Shown one piece after another: positions 1 to 9,191 of a stretch of 64,000 bases of DNA (positions within the stretch are counted from its first letter, which is position 1; each line of letters begins with the position of its first letter). The notes beneath the pieces are model-generated. The model was not told the DNA's origin and did not search any database. It was given only the letters and a program-made list of their open reading frames with translations. The stretch is from Sphingomonadaceae bacterium (GTDB lineage: Bacteria > Pseudomonadota > Alphaproteobacteria > Sphingomonadales > Sphingomonadaceae): the NCBI GenBank assembly GCA_025359425.1, contig JANYGC010000114.1, forward strand, positions 1 to 64,000. Reading direction: 5' to 3'. The position numbers and the translations under genes are program-made.

Positions 1-41
1 GCCCCTTTTTAAACCGGGGAATGGCCCATTTTTATACCGCG
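1..41. repeat. Imperfect tandem repeat resembling a multi-repeat terminus of an IS21-like element (partial at window edge)
   Basis: GCCCCTTTTTAAACCGGG (1-18) and GCCCATTTTTATACCGCG (24-41), about 23-nt period; IS21 assignment is recall-based. Confidence 0.35.
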
Positions 42-117
42 CTTTACACCGGACAGGCGGCTTCCGAGCCTCAGAGCGAATTGCCGGCCCCCAACGTGTC
101 CGAAGGCCGGCAATCGA

Positions 118-750
118 CTAGATGTCGGTCCGCTCTGACAACGTCAGGGCATCGTCAACGTCTACGCCAAGATATCTAACGGTGTTCTCGATGTTGGTGT
201 GGCCGAGCAAGATCTGCACGGCCCGCAGGTTTCCCGTCGCTTTGTAAATGAGTGACGCCTTTGTTCGCCGCATCGAATGCGTGCCATATTCGCGGCTATC
301 GAGACCGATCGTTGCAACCCACTCGTCAACAAGGCGTGCGTATTGCCTCGTGCTGAGGTGGCCCATATAATCGATCCGGCTTGGGAAGACGAAATCGAGG
401 ATTGTGCCGCCACGGCGCTGCAACCAGGTTTCCAGGCTCTTGCGTACCTCCGTCATGATCTCGAATTGAACCGGTCTGCCGGTCTTCTGTTTTACAACCG
501 TCGCGCGGTTGCGAATGTGGCCTCCGCTGGCGACATCACCAATCTTGAGCTTGACGAGATCACAGCCACGCAACTTGCTGTCGATCGCCAGGTCAAACAA
601 CGCTCGATCGCGCATGCGTTTGTGTTCGTCGAGATAGAAACGAATGGCCCAGATGTCGCGCGGTTTGAGTGGGCGTTTGGGGCCTACATTTTGTCCAGCG
701 TTCCAAGGGCGGCGCTCGTGAACAGCGGGGTCTAGGTCTGAATGTCCCAT
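118..750 (-). CDS. Tyrosine-type recombinase/integrase, catalytic-domain-only (~210 aa)
   Basis: R (KLRGCDL), K (VKQKTGRP), HxxR (HSMRR), H (LLGHT), Y (VRYLGV); start MGHSDLDP at 750; the longer ORF to 1338 looks like spurious read-through. Confidence 0.88.
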   Translation of the reverse strand: MGHSDLDPAVHERRPWNAGQNVGPKRPLKPRDIWAIRFYLDEHKRMRDRALFDLAIDSKLRGCDLVKLKIGDVASGGHIRNRATVVKQKTGRPVQFEIMTEVRKSLETWLQRRGGTILDFVFPSRIDYMGHLSTRQYARLVDEWVATIGLDSREYGTHSMRRTKASLIYKATGNLRAVQILLGHTNIENTVRYLGVDVDDALTLSERTDI

Positions 751-1075
751 GGCATTTCTCCGACGGCCGGAATGGCCGAACAGAGATTGCCGCCGCTCAG
801 CTGGCGATGGGCTGCAACGCTGACATAATTGCAACGCCGTCGCTTGTTTGGACCACGATGAATGACGGGCAGCTTTTCGTACACGGCACTTCAAACCCGC
901 CTTTCCGGATCGTCCGCACAAGGCGACATTCCATTGGACTTCGCCTGCAAGGCAAGCATTGGTGATGTCATTGAATCGCGGCGCCAGAGAGGCCGCGCCG
1001 CCCTGACCGATGCGATCGGCAGGGTCTTGGGTGGTGGGATCGGCACAATGCCGCTCCCTCCAAGGAGAACCACCC

Positions 1076-1384
1076 ATGACCGATGTAATCGAAGCGCAAA
1101 CAGCTGCCAGCAAGCCCGCCATCAAGTGGCCTCGCAAGATGGCGCGCGCGCCGGAAGCCGTGCCGCCAGCCCTGACCGAGCCGCGCGTCAACAAATCCGA
1201 CCTCGTCGTAACACTCCTGAAGCGCGATGGCGGCACTACGCTCGACGAGATGGTCGCGGCCACCGGTTGGCTACCGCACACCACCCGGGCTGCTCTGACC
1301 GGCCTCAAGAAGAAGGGACACCAAGTGGTGAGCGACAAGGCTGATGGCGTGCGCCGTTACCGGATCGAGAGCAGCAACGCCTGA
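1076..1384 (+). CDS. DUF3489 domain-containing protein (winged-helix-like)
   Basis: MTDVIEAQ...NKSDLVVTLLKRDGGTTLDEMVAATGWLPHTTRAALTGLKKKGHQVVSDKADGVRRYRI; AAGGAGA ribosome-binding site upstream. Confidence 0.82.
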   Translation: MTDVIEAQTAASKPAIKWPRKMARAPEAVPPALTEPRVNKSDLVVTLLKRDGGTTLDEMVAATGWLPHTTRAALTGLKKKGHQVVSDKADGVRRYRIESSNA

Positions 1385-1809
1385 TGGGCTGGCTCGCAAA
1401 CGATCTCGACTCGATTGCTGCTCTCGACGGCGCGGCGCTGGCATCGGCGTGGGCGGAAATATTCGCCGCGCCGATGCCGGACATCGCTCCTTCGCTGCTG
1501 CGCCGCGCACTCGCCTATGAGCGGCAGGAACGAAAGTTCGGCGGACTCCCGGTCGTGCTTCGCAAGCAACTGGAGGCAGCTGCAGCCGGAAAGACTTCAG
1601 CGATGCCCGAGCCGCCACTTAAGCTCAAACCCGGCACCCGACTGATGCGCGAGTGGAACGGCACAAGGTACTCAGTGCTGGTGACAGCCGATGGCTTCGA
1701 CTTTGCTGGGCGAACCTGGAGTTCGCTGACAATGATCGCGCGGCAGATCACTGGCTCGCATCAATCGGGTCCGCGCTTCTTCGGCCTCAAGCGGCCCAAA
1801 CGGCCATGA
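1384..1809 (+). CDS. DUF2924 domain-containing protein
   Basis: RALAYERQERKFGGLP...LKPGTRLMREWNGTRYSVLVTADGFDFAGRTWSSLTMIARQITGSHQSGPRFFGL; TGATG overlap with upstream gene. Confidence 0.85.
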   Translation: MGWLANDLDSIAALDGAALASAWAEIFAAPMPDIAPSLLRRALAYERQERKFGGLPVVLRKQLEAAAAGKTSAMPEPPLKLKPGTRLMREWNGTRYSVLVTADGFDFAGRTWSSLTMIARQITGSHQSGPRFFGLKRPKRP

Positions 1810-3437
1810 CCGGTCCTAGCGCCCGGCCCATCCGCTGCGCGGTCTACACCCGGAAGTCGACCGAAGATGGACTGTCGCAAGAGTTCAATAGCCTCGATGC
1901 GCAGTACGAAGCCTGTTCAGCCTATGCGCTGAGCCAGCGTCACGAAGGCTGGACGATGGTGTCCGAACGCTACGATGACGGTGGGTTCTCGGGCGGCAAT
2001 CTGGAGCGGCCAGCACTCAAGCGGTTGCTCGCCGACGTCGCCGCGGGCAAGGTCGACATTATCCTGCTCTACAAGATCGACCGACTGACCCGCAGTCTCG
2101 CCGACTTCGCCAAGATCGTCGAGGTGCTCGACAAGGCCGGGGCGAGTTTTGTCTCCATCACCCAGTCGTTCAACACCACAACCAGTATGGGCAGGCTTAC
2201 CCTCAACATGCTGCTCTCGTTCGCCCAGTTCGAGCGCGAAGTCACTGGCGAGCGGATCCGCGACAAGGTTGCCGCATCGAAGCGCAAGGGCATGTGGATG
2301 GGAGGGCCGATCCCGTTCGGCTACGATGTCGCCAACCGCAAGCTGGCGATCAACGAAATCGAAGCCAAGCAGTTGCGGCACATCTTCGATCGTTACCTTA
2401 CCGCAAATTCGATTGAGCAGATGCTGCCCGAACTCGCCGCAAGCGGGGTTCGCTCGAAGCCGCGCACAACGCGCGATGGTCGCCCATTCGGCGGGACCCC
2501 GTTCCGTCACGGTGGCATTCGCCACATCCTCGGTAACCGCATCTATCTCGGGGTGGTCAGTCACAAGGGCCAGGTTCACCCGGGTGAGCACGAGGCGATC
2601 ATCGATGAAGAACTCTGGGATCAAGTGCAACGGCGCATCTCTGGTTCCGCGAAGCGCCCGCGAACTGGTCTGATCAACGTCTTGTCCGGTCGCATCTTCG
2701 ATACTCAGGGAAAGCGGCTGATCGGATCCTATGGCAACAAAGGCGGACGCAAGTACCGCTATTACGTCAACAGCACCCGCGACAACCGGAACGGATGGCG
2801 CCTGCCAGCAGGCGACATCGAGCAACTGGTGCAAAATGCGCTGGCCCGGTTCCTCGCCGACGCGGCCCGGCTGGACAGCGAACTGGGCTCGACCGGCTTG
2901 ACCGAGACCGCAACCAACAGAGCCGCGCAACTTGCGCCCGCAGTAGGTGACGGAGCCGCACTCAGCACAACGCTCGAACTGCTCGACGTCAAGGTGACGA
3001 TCGAGCAGCACAACCTCCGCCTCGAACTCGATCGCAGCCGCCTTGCCGAAGTACTGCGCATCGGTGGCCTGGACAGCCTTCTCGAAGAACCGATCGCTAT
3101 CGACAATCCGGTCGCACTGAAGCGCCGCGGCATCGAACTCCGGCTGGTCTACACCGCTCCCGACGCGCAGCCCGCCAGCAAGGATCAGAACTTGATCGAT
3201 CTCGTCCGCCGCGGCTGGGCTGCCTGGCATCAGCTTGCCAACGACGAGCGCCCGGCCAATCCGGTCGAGCGCAGCCATCTTGTGCGCCTCGCAAGGCTGA
3301 GATTCCTTGCGCCCGATGTTACTGCGGCGATCCTTGAAGGTCGCCAGCCAGTTGAACTCACTGCTCGCTCGCTGCTGCGTTGTTCCGAACTTCCCATGGA
3401 CTGGGATGATCAGCGGCACACGCTCGGCTTTCGCTGA
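1806..3437 (+). CDS. Large serine recombinase (resolvase + recombinase domains)
   Basis: CAVYTRKSTEDGL N-terminus, YDDGGFSGGNLERPAL, YKIDRLTRS, FAQFEREVTGERIRDK; ATGA overlap with DUF2924 gene. Confidence 0.93.
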   Translation: MTGPSARPIRCAVYTRKSTEDGLSQEFNSLDAQYEACSAYALSQRHEGWTMVSERYDDGGFSGGNLERPALKRLLADVAAGKVDIILLYKIDRLTRSLADFAKIVEVLDKAGASFVSITQSFNTTTSMGRLTLNMLLSFAQFEREVTGERIRDKVAASKRKGMWMGGPIPFGYDVANRKLAINEIEAKQLRHIFDRYLTANSIEQMLPELAASGVRSKPRTTRDGRPFGGTPFRHGGIRHILGNRIYLGVVSHKGQVHPGEHEAIIDEELWDQVQRRISGSAKRPRTGLINVLSGRIFDTQGKRLIGSYGNKGGRKYRYYVNSTRDNRNGWRLPAGDIEQLVQNALARFLADAARLDSELGSTGLTETATNRAAQLAPAVGDGAALSTTLELLDVKVTIEQHNLRLELDRSRLAEVLRIGGLDSLLEEPIAIDNPVALKRRGIELRLVYTAPDAQPASKDQNLIDLVRRGWAAWHQLANDERPANPVERSHLVRLARLRFLAPDVTAAILEGRQPVELTARSLLRCSELPMDWDDQRHTLGFR

Positions 3438-3457
3438 GCCATTAGCCCTAAACCAAC

Positions 3458-3486
3458 CACAGGACAGGAAAATGGCCACTTGAGAT
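3458..3486 (+). repeat. Imperfect 29-nt direct repeat, copy A
   Basis: CACAGGACAGGAAAATGGCCACTTGAGAT; 24/29 identical to copy B at 3682. Confidence 0.6.
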
Positions 3487-3681
3487 CAGTGGCGATATTG
3501 GTCGTCGCTTCGGACTCTTGCGAGGCGCCTCTGTCCTCAACTCCTAGAGCCAGTGCGCGAAACCGCGCAGAACTGCGGGGTTTCTGTGAATCCGCAGTCG
3601 ACGCCTCGGATTTCGGGTCTCGTGGTTTGCGGAATGGTGCTCCGCAACATCGATTAAAATCGCGACCTCAACTTTTTGCCC

Positions 3682-3710
3682 CACAGGACACGAAAATCGC
3701 CTTCTGAGAT
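3682..3710 (+). repeat. Imperfect 29-nt direct repeat, copy B
   Basis: CACAGGACACGAAAATCGCCTTCTGAGAT. Confidence 0.6.
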
Positions 3711-3792
3711 TCCGGACGCGAGATACGCTCCAAATCCCGGCAAAATCCGGATCTCTGTCCTGTCCCGGAAAAGCCAAGCCGCAAAGCGCGCG

Positions 3793-3814
3793 GTTTCCCG
3801 CCCGTTTCCCGCCC
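3793..3814 (+). repeat. Perfect 11-nt tandem repeat GTTTCCCGCCC x2
   Basis: GTTTCCCGCCCGTTTCCCGCCC followed by GATTGGGAAA (TTTCCC/GGGAAA dyad). Confidence 0.65.
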
Positions 3815-3856
3815 GATTGGGAAAATACGCAACAAAAACAGATACTTAGCACGGAA

Positions 3857-3931
<75 letters not shown>

Positions 3932-4044
3932 ACACCATTCCGCTCGCAGCCCGGGCGCAAATGGCGCGGCGGGCAGGGGCGCGCTATTGGCCGTGGCCCC
4001 TTGCTTTGTCAAGCGACTGGCTCGATAGCATCGAGAGATTGCCA

Positions 4045-4182
4045 ATGCCTGAAAAGCCCACCCTCTCGCCGCGTGATCAGCGTCTGGCCGCCGCGCTGCG
4101 CGAGAACCTGAAGCGCCGCAAGGACCAGGCCCGCGCGGCCGACGCGGTTGAGGTGCTTCCCAAGGGCGAACAGACCAGTTAG
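4045..4182 (+). CDS. Small conserved hypothetical protein (45 aa)
   Basis: MPEKPTLSPRDQRLAAALRENLKRRKDQARAADAVEVLPKGEQTS; just upstream of gpm. Confidence 0.6.
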   Translation: MPEKPTLSPRDQRLAAALRENLKRRKDQARAADAVEVLPKGEQTS

Positions 4183-4221
4183 GGCGCAGCTTGTTTGCGG
4201 CCCACCACGGAGCACATCCTT

Positions 4222-4908
4222 TTGCCTCGTCTCATTCTCGTCCGCCACGGCCAGAGCCAGTGGAACCTGGAAAACCGTTTCACCGGGTGGTGGGATGTCG
4301 ACCTGACGGCGCAGGGCGAGGCCGAAGCGCGCGCCGCCGGAACGTTGCTGGCGGCCAAGCATATGCTGCCCGACGTGGCCTTCACCAGCCTGCAGACCCG
4401 CGCGATCCGCACGTTGCATCTGGCGCTCGAAGCCGCCGGGCGGGTGTGGATTCCCGAGACCAAGGATTGGCGGCTCAATGAGCGTCACTATGGCGGACTG
4501 ACCGGGCTCGACAAGGCCGAGACTGCGGCGAGGTACGGCGCGGACCAGGTCAAAGTGTGGCGGCGCAGCTTCGATATTCCGCCGCCGGTGCTCGAGGACG
4601 GCAGCACGTTCGATCTGAAGGCCGACCCGCGCTATGCCGGGATCGCGATCCCCTCGACCGAGAGCCTCAAGGACACGATCGCGCGGGTGCTGCCCTATTA
4701 CGAGGACGCGATCGTGCCGGTGCTGCGCTCGGGCCGATGCGTGCTGATTTCCGCGCACGGCAATTCGCTGCGCGCGCTGGTCAAGCACCTGTCGGGAATT
4801 TCGGACGACGAGATTACCGGGCTGGAAATCCCGACCGGGCAGCCGATTGTCTATGAGCTCGACAGCGATCTGAACGCTGCCGAGCGTTATTACCTGGCGG
4901 AGCGGTAA
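4222..4908 (+). CDS. gpmA: 2,3-bisphosphoglycerate-dependent phosphoglycerate mutase
   Basis: [23 protein letters not shown]; probable TTG start at 4222 ([10 protein letters not shown]); alternative TTG at 4195. Confidence 0.93.
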   Translation: MPRLILVRHGQSQWNLENRFTGWWDVDLTAQGEAEARAAGTLLAAKHMLPDVAFTSLQTRAIRTLHLALEAAGRVWIPETKDWRLNERHYGGLTGLDKAETAARYGADQVKVWRRSFDIPPPVLEDGSTFDLKADPRYAGIAIPSTESLKDTIARVLPYYEDAIVPVLRSGRCVLISAHGNSLRALVKHLSGISDDEITGLEIPTGQPIVYELDSDLNAAERYYLAER

Positions 4909-4909
4909 G

Positions 4910-5389
4910 ATGAACCCACCCGTCGCAATCGTTATGGGCAGCCAGTCGGACTGGGCGACGATGCAATGCGCCGCGCAGGCGCTCGACGCGCTGGGCGTGA
5001 CTTACGATGCGCGGATCGTTTCGGCGCACCGGACCCCGCAGCGGCTGGTCGAGTTCGCGCAGGGTGCGGCGGACCAAGGTTTCAAGGTGATTATCGCCGG
5101 AGCGGGCGGCGCTGCGCATCTGCCCGGGATGGTGGCGAGCATGACGCACCTGCCGGTGCTCGGCGTGCCGGTGCAATCGAAGGCGCTGTCAGGGCAGGAC
5201 AGCCTGCTCTCGATCGTCCAGATGCCCGCCGGCGTGCCGGTCGGAACCTTGGCGATTGGCGAGGCCGGAGCGACCAATGCGGGACTGCTCGCCGCCTCGA
5301 TCCTGGCGCTCGGCGATCCTGCGCTGAGCGAACGGGTCAAAGCCTACCGCGCCGCGCAAAGCGCCGGTGTGGCCGAGCGGCCCGCCTGA
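4910..5389 (+). CDS. purE: 5-(carboxyamino)imidazole ribonucleotide mutase
   Basis: [36 protein letters not shown]. Confidence 0.96.
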   Translation: MNPPVAIVMGSQSDWATMQCAAQALDALGVTYDARIVSAHRTPQRLVEFAQGAADQGFKVIIAGAGGAAHLPGMVASMTHLPVLGVPVQSKALSGQDSLLSIVQMPAGVPVGTLAIGEAGATNAGLLAASILALGDPALSERVKAYRAAQSAGVAERPA

Positions 5390-5394
5390 GCCGC

Positions 5395-6450
5395 ATGATT
5401 CCGCCCGGCTCGACCATCGGCATCCTGGGCGGCGGACAGCTCGGGCGAATGCTGGCCACTGCGGCGGCGCAGCTGGGTTATCGCTGCCATGTCTATACGC
5501 CCGAGCCCGGCAGCGTCGCGGGTGCGGTCTGCGCGGACCAGACCACCGCCGCGTGGGATGACAGTGCGGCAATGGCCGAGTTCGCAGCGGACTGCGCAGT
5601 GATCACCTATGAGTTCGAGAATGTCCCGGTGACCCCGCTCGCGGCGCTTGGCGCGGCGGCGCTGTTCCCGCCCTTGCGCGCGCTCGAAGTCGCGCAGGAT
5701 CGGCTGACCGAGAAGCAGTTTGTCGCCGAACTGGGCGGGCGGACCGCGCCGTTCATGGCGGTCGATACGGCCGAGGATTTACAACAGGCTCTGGTCCGGA
5801 TCGGCTCGCCCGGGATCCTCAAGACCCGGCGCGAGGGGTATGACGGCAAAGGCCAGTTTCGCATTAGCAACGATCACGAGGCCGAGGGCATCCCGCTCGG
5901 CCAGCAACCGATGCTTTACGAGGGGCTGGTCGCGTTCGAGCACGAGTTCAGCGTGATCCTGTGCCGCGGGCAGGACGGCCAGATGCTGTTCTGGGACAGC
6001 GCCGAGAACGTCCACCAGCACGGCGTGCTCGACGTGTCGCGGGTCCCGGCCCCCGCGGAAGTGCAAGCGCAAGTCGCGGAGGCACGCGCGCTCGCCGCAA
6101 AGGTCGCGGCTGCGCTGGGCTACGTCGGGGTGGCGGCGTTCGAATTCTTCGCGACCGAGGCCGGCCCGGTGTTCAACGAAATGGCCCCGCGGGTCCACAA
6201 TTCGGGGCACTGGACGATCGAAGGCGCGCTGACCAGCCAGTTCGAGAACCACATTCGCGCGGTCTGCGGCCTGCCGCTCGGCGATACGCGACTGGCGGCG
6301 CGCGGGGTGGTGATGCACAACCTGATCGGCGACGACGCGCAGGACTGGTCGGGCTTGCTCGCCGATCCCGCCAACCACGTCCACCTCTACGGCAAGGGCG
6401 AAGCCCGGCCGGGGCGCAAGATGGGTCACGTCACCCGGCTCACGCTGTGA
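5395..6450 (+). CDS. purK: 5-(carboxyamino)imidazole ribonucleotide synthase
   Basis: STIGILGGGQLGRMLA; ATP-grasp motifs; follows purE. Confidence 0.96.
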   Translation: MIPPGSTIGILGGGQLGRMLATAAAQLGYRCHVYTPEPGSVAGAVCADQTTAAWDDSAAMAEFAADCAVITYEFENVPVTPLAALGAAALFPPLRALEVAQDRLTEKQFVAELGGRTAPFMAVDTAEDLQQALVRIGSPGILKTRREGYDGKGQFRISNDHEAEGIPLGQQPMLYEGLVAFEHEFSVILCRGQDGQMLFWDSAENVHQHGVLDVSRVPAPAEVQAQVAEARALAAKVAAALGYVGVAAFEFFATEAGPVFNEMAPRVHNSGHWTIEGALTSQFENHIRAVCGLPLGDTRLAARGVVMHNLIGDDAQDWSGLLADPANHVHLYGKGEARPGRKMGHVTRLTL

Positions 6451-6944
6451 ACCGCGGCGAAGTGTTCATCGTTGCAGCGGTGGCCGACAACCGGGTGATC
6501 GGTGCCGATGGCGCGATCCCGTGGCACATTTCGGAGGACTTTCGCCGGCTCAAGGCGCTGACCATGGGCAAGCCCTTGGTGATGGGCCGCAAGACCTTTG
6601 AATCGCTCCCCGGCCCGCTCCCCGGGCGCCGGCACATCGTGGTCACCCGCAATTTGAATTGGAGCGCCGAGGGGGCCGAGCCCGCAGTGTCGCTCGCCGC
6701 CGCACTCAAGCTCGCCAACGCGCCGCATATCGTTATTTTTGGCGGCACCGCGCTCTTTGCCGAGGCCTTGCCGCTGACCGACCGGATCGAGCTGACCGAA
6801 GTTCACCTCAGCCCGCCGGGCGATGCGCTGTTCCCCGAGTTCGACCGCGGCGACTGGTCCGAAGCCTTCCGCGAGCACCACCCGGCACAAGGCCGTAGCC
6901 CGGGGTTTGATTTCGTCACATTGCTGCGTAAACCCGGCACCTGA
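6447..6944 (+). CDS. folA: Dihydrofolate reductase
   Basis: VADNRVIGADGAIPWHISEDFRRLK, MGRKTFESLP; GTG start overlapping purK stop. Confidence 0.94.
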   Translation: MNRGEVFIVAAVADNRVIGADGAIPWHISEDFRRLKALTMGKPLVMGRKTFESLPGPLPGRRHIVVTRNLNWSAEGAEPAVSLAAALKLANAPHIVIFGGTALFAEALPLTDRIELTEVHLSPPGDALFPEFDRGDWSEAFREHHPAQGRSPGFDFVTLLRKPGT

Positions 6945-6959
6945 GGGGGAACGCGGGGC

Positions 6960-8174
6960 ATGCGCAAACGATACTGGATACCGCTGGCGATAATTGCGGT
7001 CGCGCTGATCGGCTTTTTCGGCGTGCTCCCCGGCTATCTCGAAGCCAGCATGAACAAGATCGATGGCAAGCCGCTGATCGCGGTCTCGCCTGAGGCAGCG
7101 GCGCTGCACCGCAGCCTGCACATCGTCGACCTCCATTCCGACACTTTGATGTGGGCGCGCGAGCTGACTGAAGCTGGCGGACGCGGGCATGAGGATCTGC
7201 CCCGGCTCACTGCGGGCAACGTGACGCTGCAGGTCTTCGCCTCGACCACCAAGAGCCCCCGAGGGCTCAATTACGACAGCAATCCCTCGGATTCGGACGT
7301 ACTGCCAGCCTTGCTGATCGCGCAGCGCCAGCCTGCGGCGACCTGGACCTCGCTGCTCGCCCGGTCGCTATTCCATGCCGCCAAGCTCGACCGCTCGGTG
7401 GCGCTGGCGCAGGGCCGGCTGGTCAAGGTGACCGATCCGTTCAGCCTCGACCGGCTGCTCGGCAAGCATGCTTCGGCAGGCGGTCCGGTCGGCGCGATGC
7501 TGTCGATCGAGGGGCTGCATGACCTTGAAGGCAAGCCCGAAAATCTCGCCAAGCTTTACGCTGCCGGCTTCCGCATGGCGGGCCTCACGCACTTCTTCGA
7601 CAACGAGCTCGCCGGATCGATGCACGGCGAGAGGAAGGGCGGATTGACTCCGTTTGGGCGGCAAATTGTCGGCCTGATGGAAGATCGCGGCATGATCGTC
7701 GACATTGCCCATTGCAGCCACCAGTGCCTCGCCGAGGTACTCGCCATGGCGCGCCGCCCGGTGGTCTCGAGCCACGGCGGGGTGCAGGCGACTTGCCAGG
7801 TCAACCGCAACCTGACCGACGACGAGATCAAGGGCGTGGCGCGCACCGGCGGGGTGGTCGGGATCGGTTACTGGGATGCGGCGGCGTGCGACACCTCCCC
7901 GCGCGCGGTCGCCAAGGCGATCAAATATGTCCGCGATCTGGTCGGGATCGACTACGTCGGTTTGGGCAGCGATTACGACGGGGCCACGACCGTCCGGTTC
8001 GATACCTCGCAGCTGGTCCAGGTAACCCAGGCCCTGCTGGACGAGGGCTTCTCCCCGCAGCAGATCCGCGCCGTGATGGGCGGCAATGCGCTGCGGGTGA
8101 TCCGTGCGGGGTTGCTGCCGCTGCCGCAACTTCGCTCCTCCCCCTCTGGGGGAGGTGGCAGCGCGAAGCGCTGA
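6960..8174 (+). CDS. Membrane dipeptidase (peptidase M19 / renal dipeptidase family)
   Basis: IVDLHSDTLMWARE, DIAHCSHQ, GIDYVGLGSDYDG; N-terminal TM; C-terminal tail encoded by a repeat element. Confidence 0.93.
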   Translation: MRKRYWIPLAIIAVALIGFFGVLPGYLEASMNKIDGKPLIAVSPEAAALHRSLHIVDLHSDTLMWARELTEAGGRGHEDLPRLTAGNVTLQVFASTTKSPRGLNYDSNPSDSDVLPALLIAQRQPAATWTSLLARSLFHAAKLDRSVALAQGRLVKVTDPFSLDRLLGKHASAGGPVGAMLSIEGLHDLEGKPENLAKLYAAGFRMAGLTHFFDNELAGSMHGERKGGLTPFGRQIVGLMEDRGMIVDIAHCSHQCLAEVLAMARRPVVSSHGGVQATCQVNRNLTDDEIKGVARTGGVVGIGYWDAAACDTSPRAVAKAIKYVRDLVGIDYVGLGSDYDGATTVRFDTSQLVQVTQALLDEGFSPQQIRAVMGGNALRVIRAGLLPLPQLRSSPSGGGGSAKR

Positions 8175-8251
8175 CGGTGGGGGCATGCTAGACCGAACTC
8201 AAACCCCCTCCGACCCGCTTTTGGCGGGCCACCTCCCCCAAAAGGGGAGGA
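8136..8251. repeat. MITE-like palindromic repeat element with 23-nt terminal inverted repeats
   Basis: TCCTCCCCCTCTGGGGGAGGTGG (8136-8158) and reverse complement TCCTCCCCTTTTGGGGGAGGTGG (8229-8251), 21/23 identity; internal CAGCGCgaaGCGCTG hairpin. Confidence 0.85.
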
Positions 8252-8258
8252 TTTCCGG

Positions 8259-9191
8259 ATGACCATTCCCCGCCTCGACGCCAGCCAACCGCTGCCGCCT
8301 GAATTTCGCGGCGCGGTGATCGCGCTGGGCAATTTCGACGGGTTCCATGCGGGCCACCAGGCGGTCGCCAAGGCCGCGCTCGATTGGGCCAAGGGCCAGG
8401 GCCGCCCCGGGATCATCGCGACTTTCGATCCGCATCCGGTGCGCTACTTCGCGCCCTCTGCGCCGCCGTTCCGGCTGACCACGCTAGGTCAGCGGCAGGA
8501 CCTGTTCGCGGCGGCCGGGGCCGACGCGATGCTGGTGTTCCAGTTCGGCAAGGCGCTCGCGGAAACCACCGCCGAACAGTTCGTTGCCGACCTGCTAGCG
8601 GCGCGGCTGGGTGCCTTCGCGGTGGTGACCGGCGAGGACTTCACCTTCGGCAAAGGCCGCACCGGCAATGTCGCGGTGCTGGCCGATCTGGCCGCGCAAA
8701 ATGGCATGGCGGCGCGCGCCATCGGCCCGGTGGCCGAACACGGCGAGGTGGTCTCGTCGAGCCGGATCCGCGATGCGCTCAAGGCCGGGGACTGCGCGGG
8801 CGCGGCGGAATTGCTGACCCGCCCATTTGCGATTCGCGGGACCGTCCAGCACGGGGCCAAGCTCGGGCGCAGCATCGGCTATCCGACCGCCAACCTCGAA
8901 TTGGGCAGCTATCTGCGCCCGCGCTACGGCATCTACGCCGTCACCGCGCGGTTGCCCGACGGGACCGTGGTGCCCGGGGCCGCCAACCTTGGCATCAGGC
9001 CGAGCTTCGATCCGCCGATCGAACTGCTCGAGACCTTCCTGTTCGATTGGTCAGGCGATCTTTACGGGGCCGAAATCGAAGTCGCGCTGCACCAGCACTT
9101 GCGCGACGAGGCGAAATTCGATTCACTCGAAGAACTGACCGCGCAGATGGCGCGCGATTGCGATCAGGCGCGGGGAATATTGCAGGCATGA
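8259..9191 (+). CDS. ribF: Bifunctional riboflavin kinase/FAD synthetase
   Basis: IALGNFDGFHAGHQAV, FDPHPVRYFAP, TGEDFTFGKGRTGN, kinase domain GTVQHGAKLGRSIGYPTANLE. Confidence 0.95.
   Translation: MTIPRLDASQPLPPEFRGAVIALGNFDGFHAGHQAVAKAALDWAKGQGRPGIIATFDPHPVRYFAPSAPPFRLTTLGQRQDLFAAAGADAMLVFQFGKALAETTAEQFVADLLAARLGAFAVVTGEDFTFGKGRTGNVAVLADLAAQNGMAARAIGPVAEHGEVVSSSRIRDALKAGDCAGAAELLTRPFAIRGTVQHGAKLGRSIGYPTANLELGSYLRPRYGIYAVTARLPDGTVVPGAANLGIRPSFDPPIELLETFLFDWSGDLYGAEIEVALHQHLRDEAKFDSLEELTAQMARDCDQARGILQA

Noticed and set aside
751-1338. N-terminal extension of the tyrosine recombinase ORF
   Set aside because: Runs antisense through the DUF3489 gene; good ATG at 750 gives a complete catalytic domain
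1917-3479. 520-aa ORF antisense to the serine recombinase
   Set aside because: GC-rich shadow ORF; the sense strand encodes an unmistakable recombinase
3544-3852. 102-aa minus ORF between the serine recombinase and tRNA-Thr
   Set aside because: No recognisable motif; region is repeat-rich and better read as non-coding
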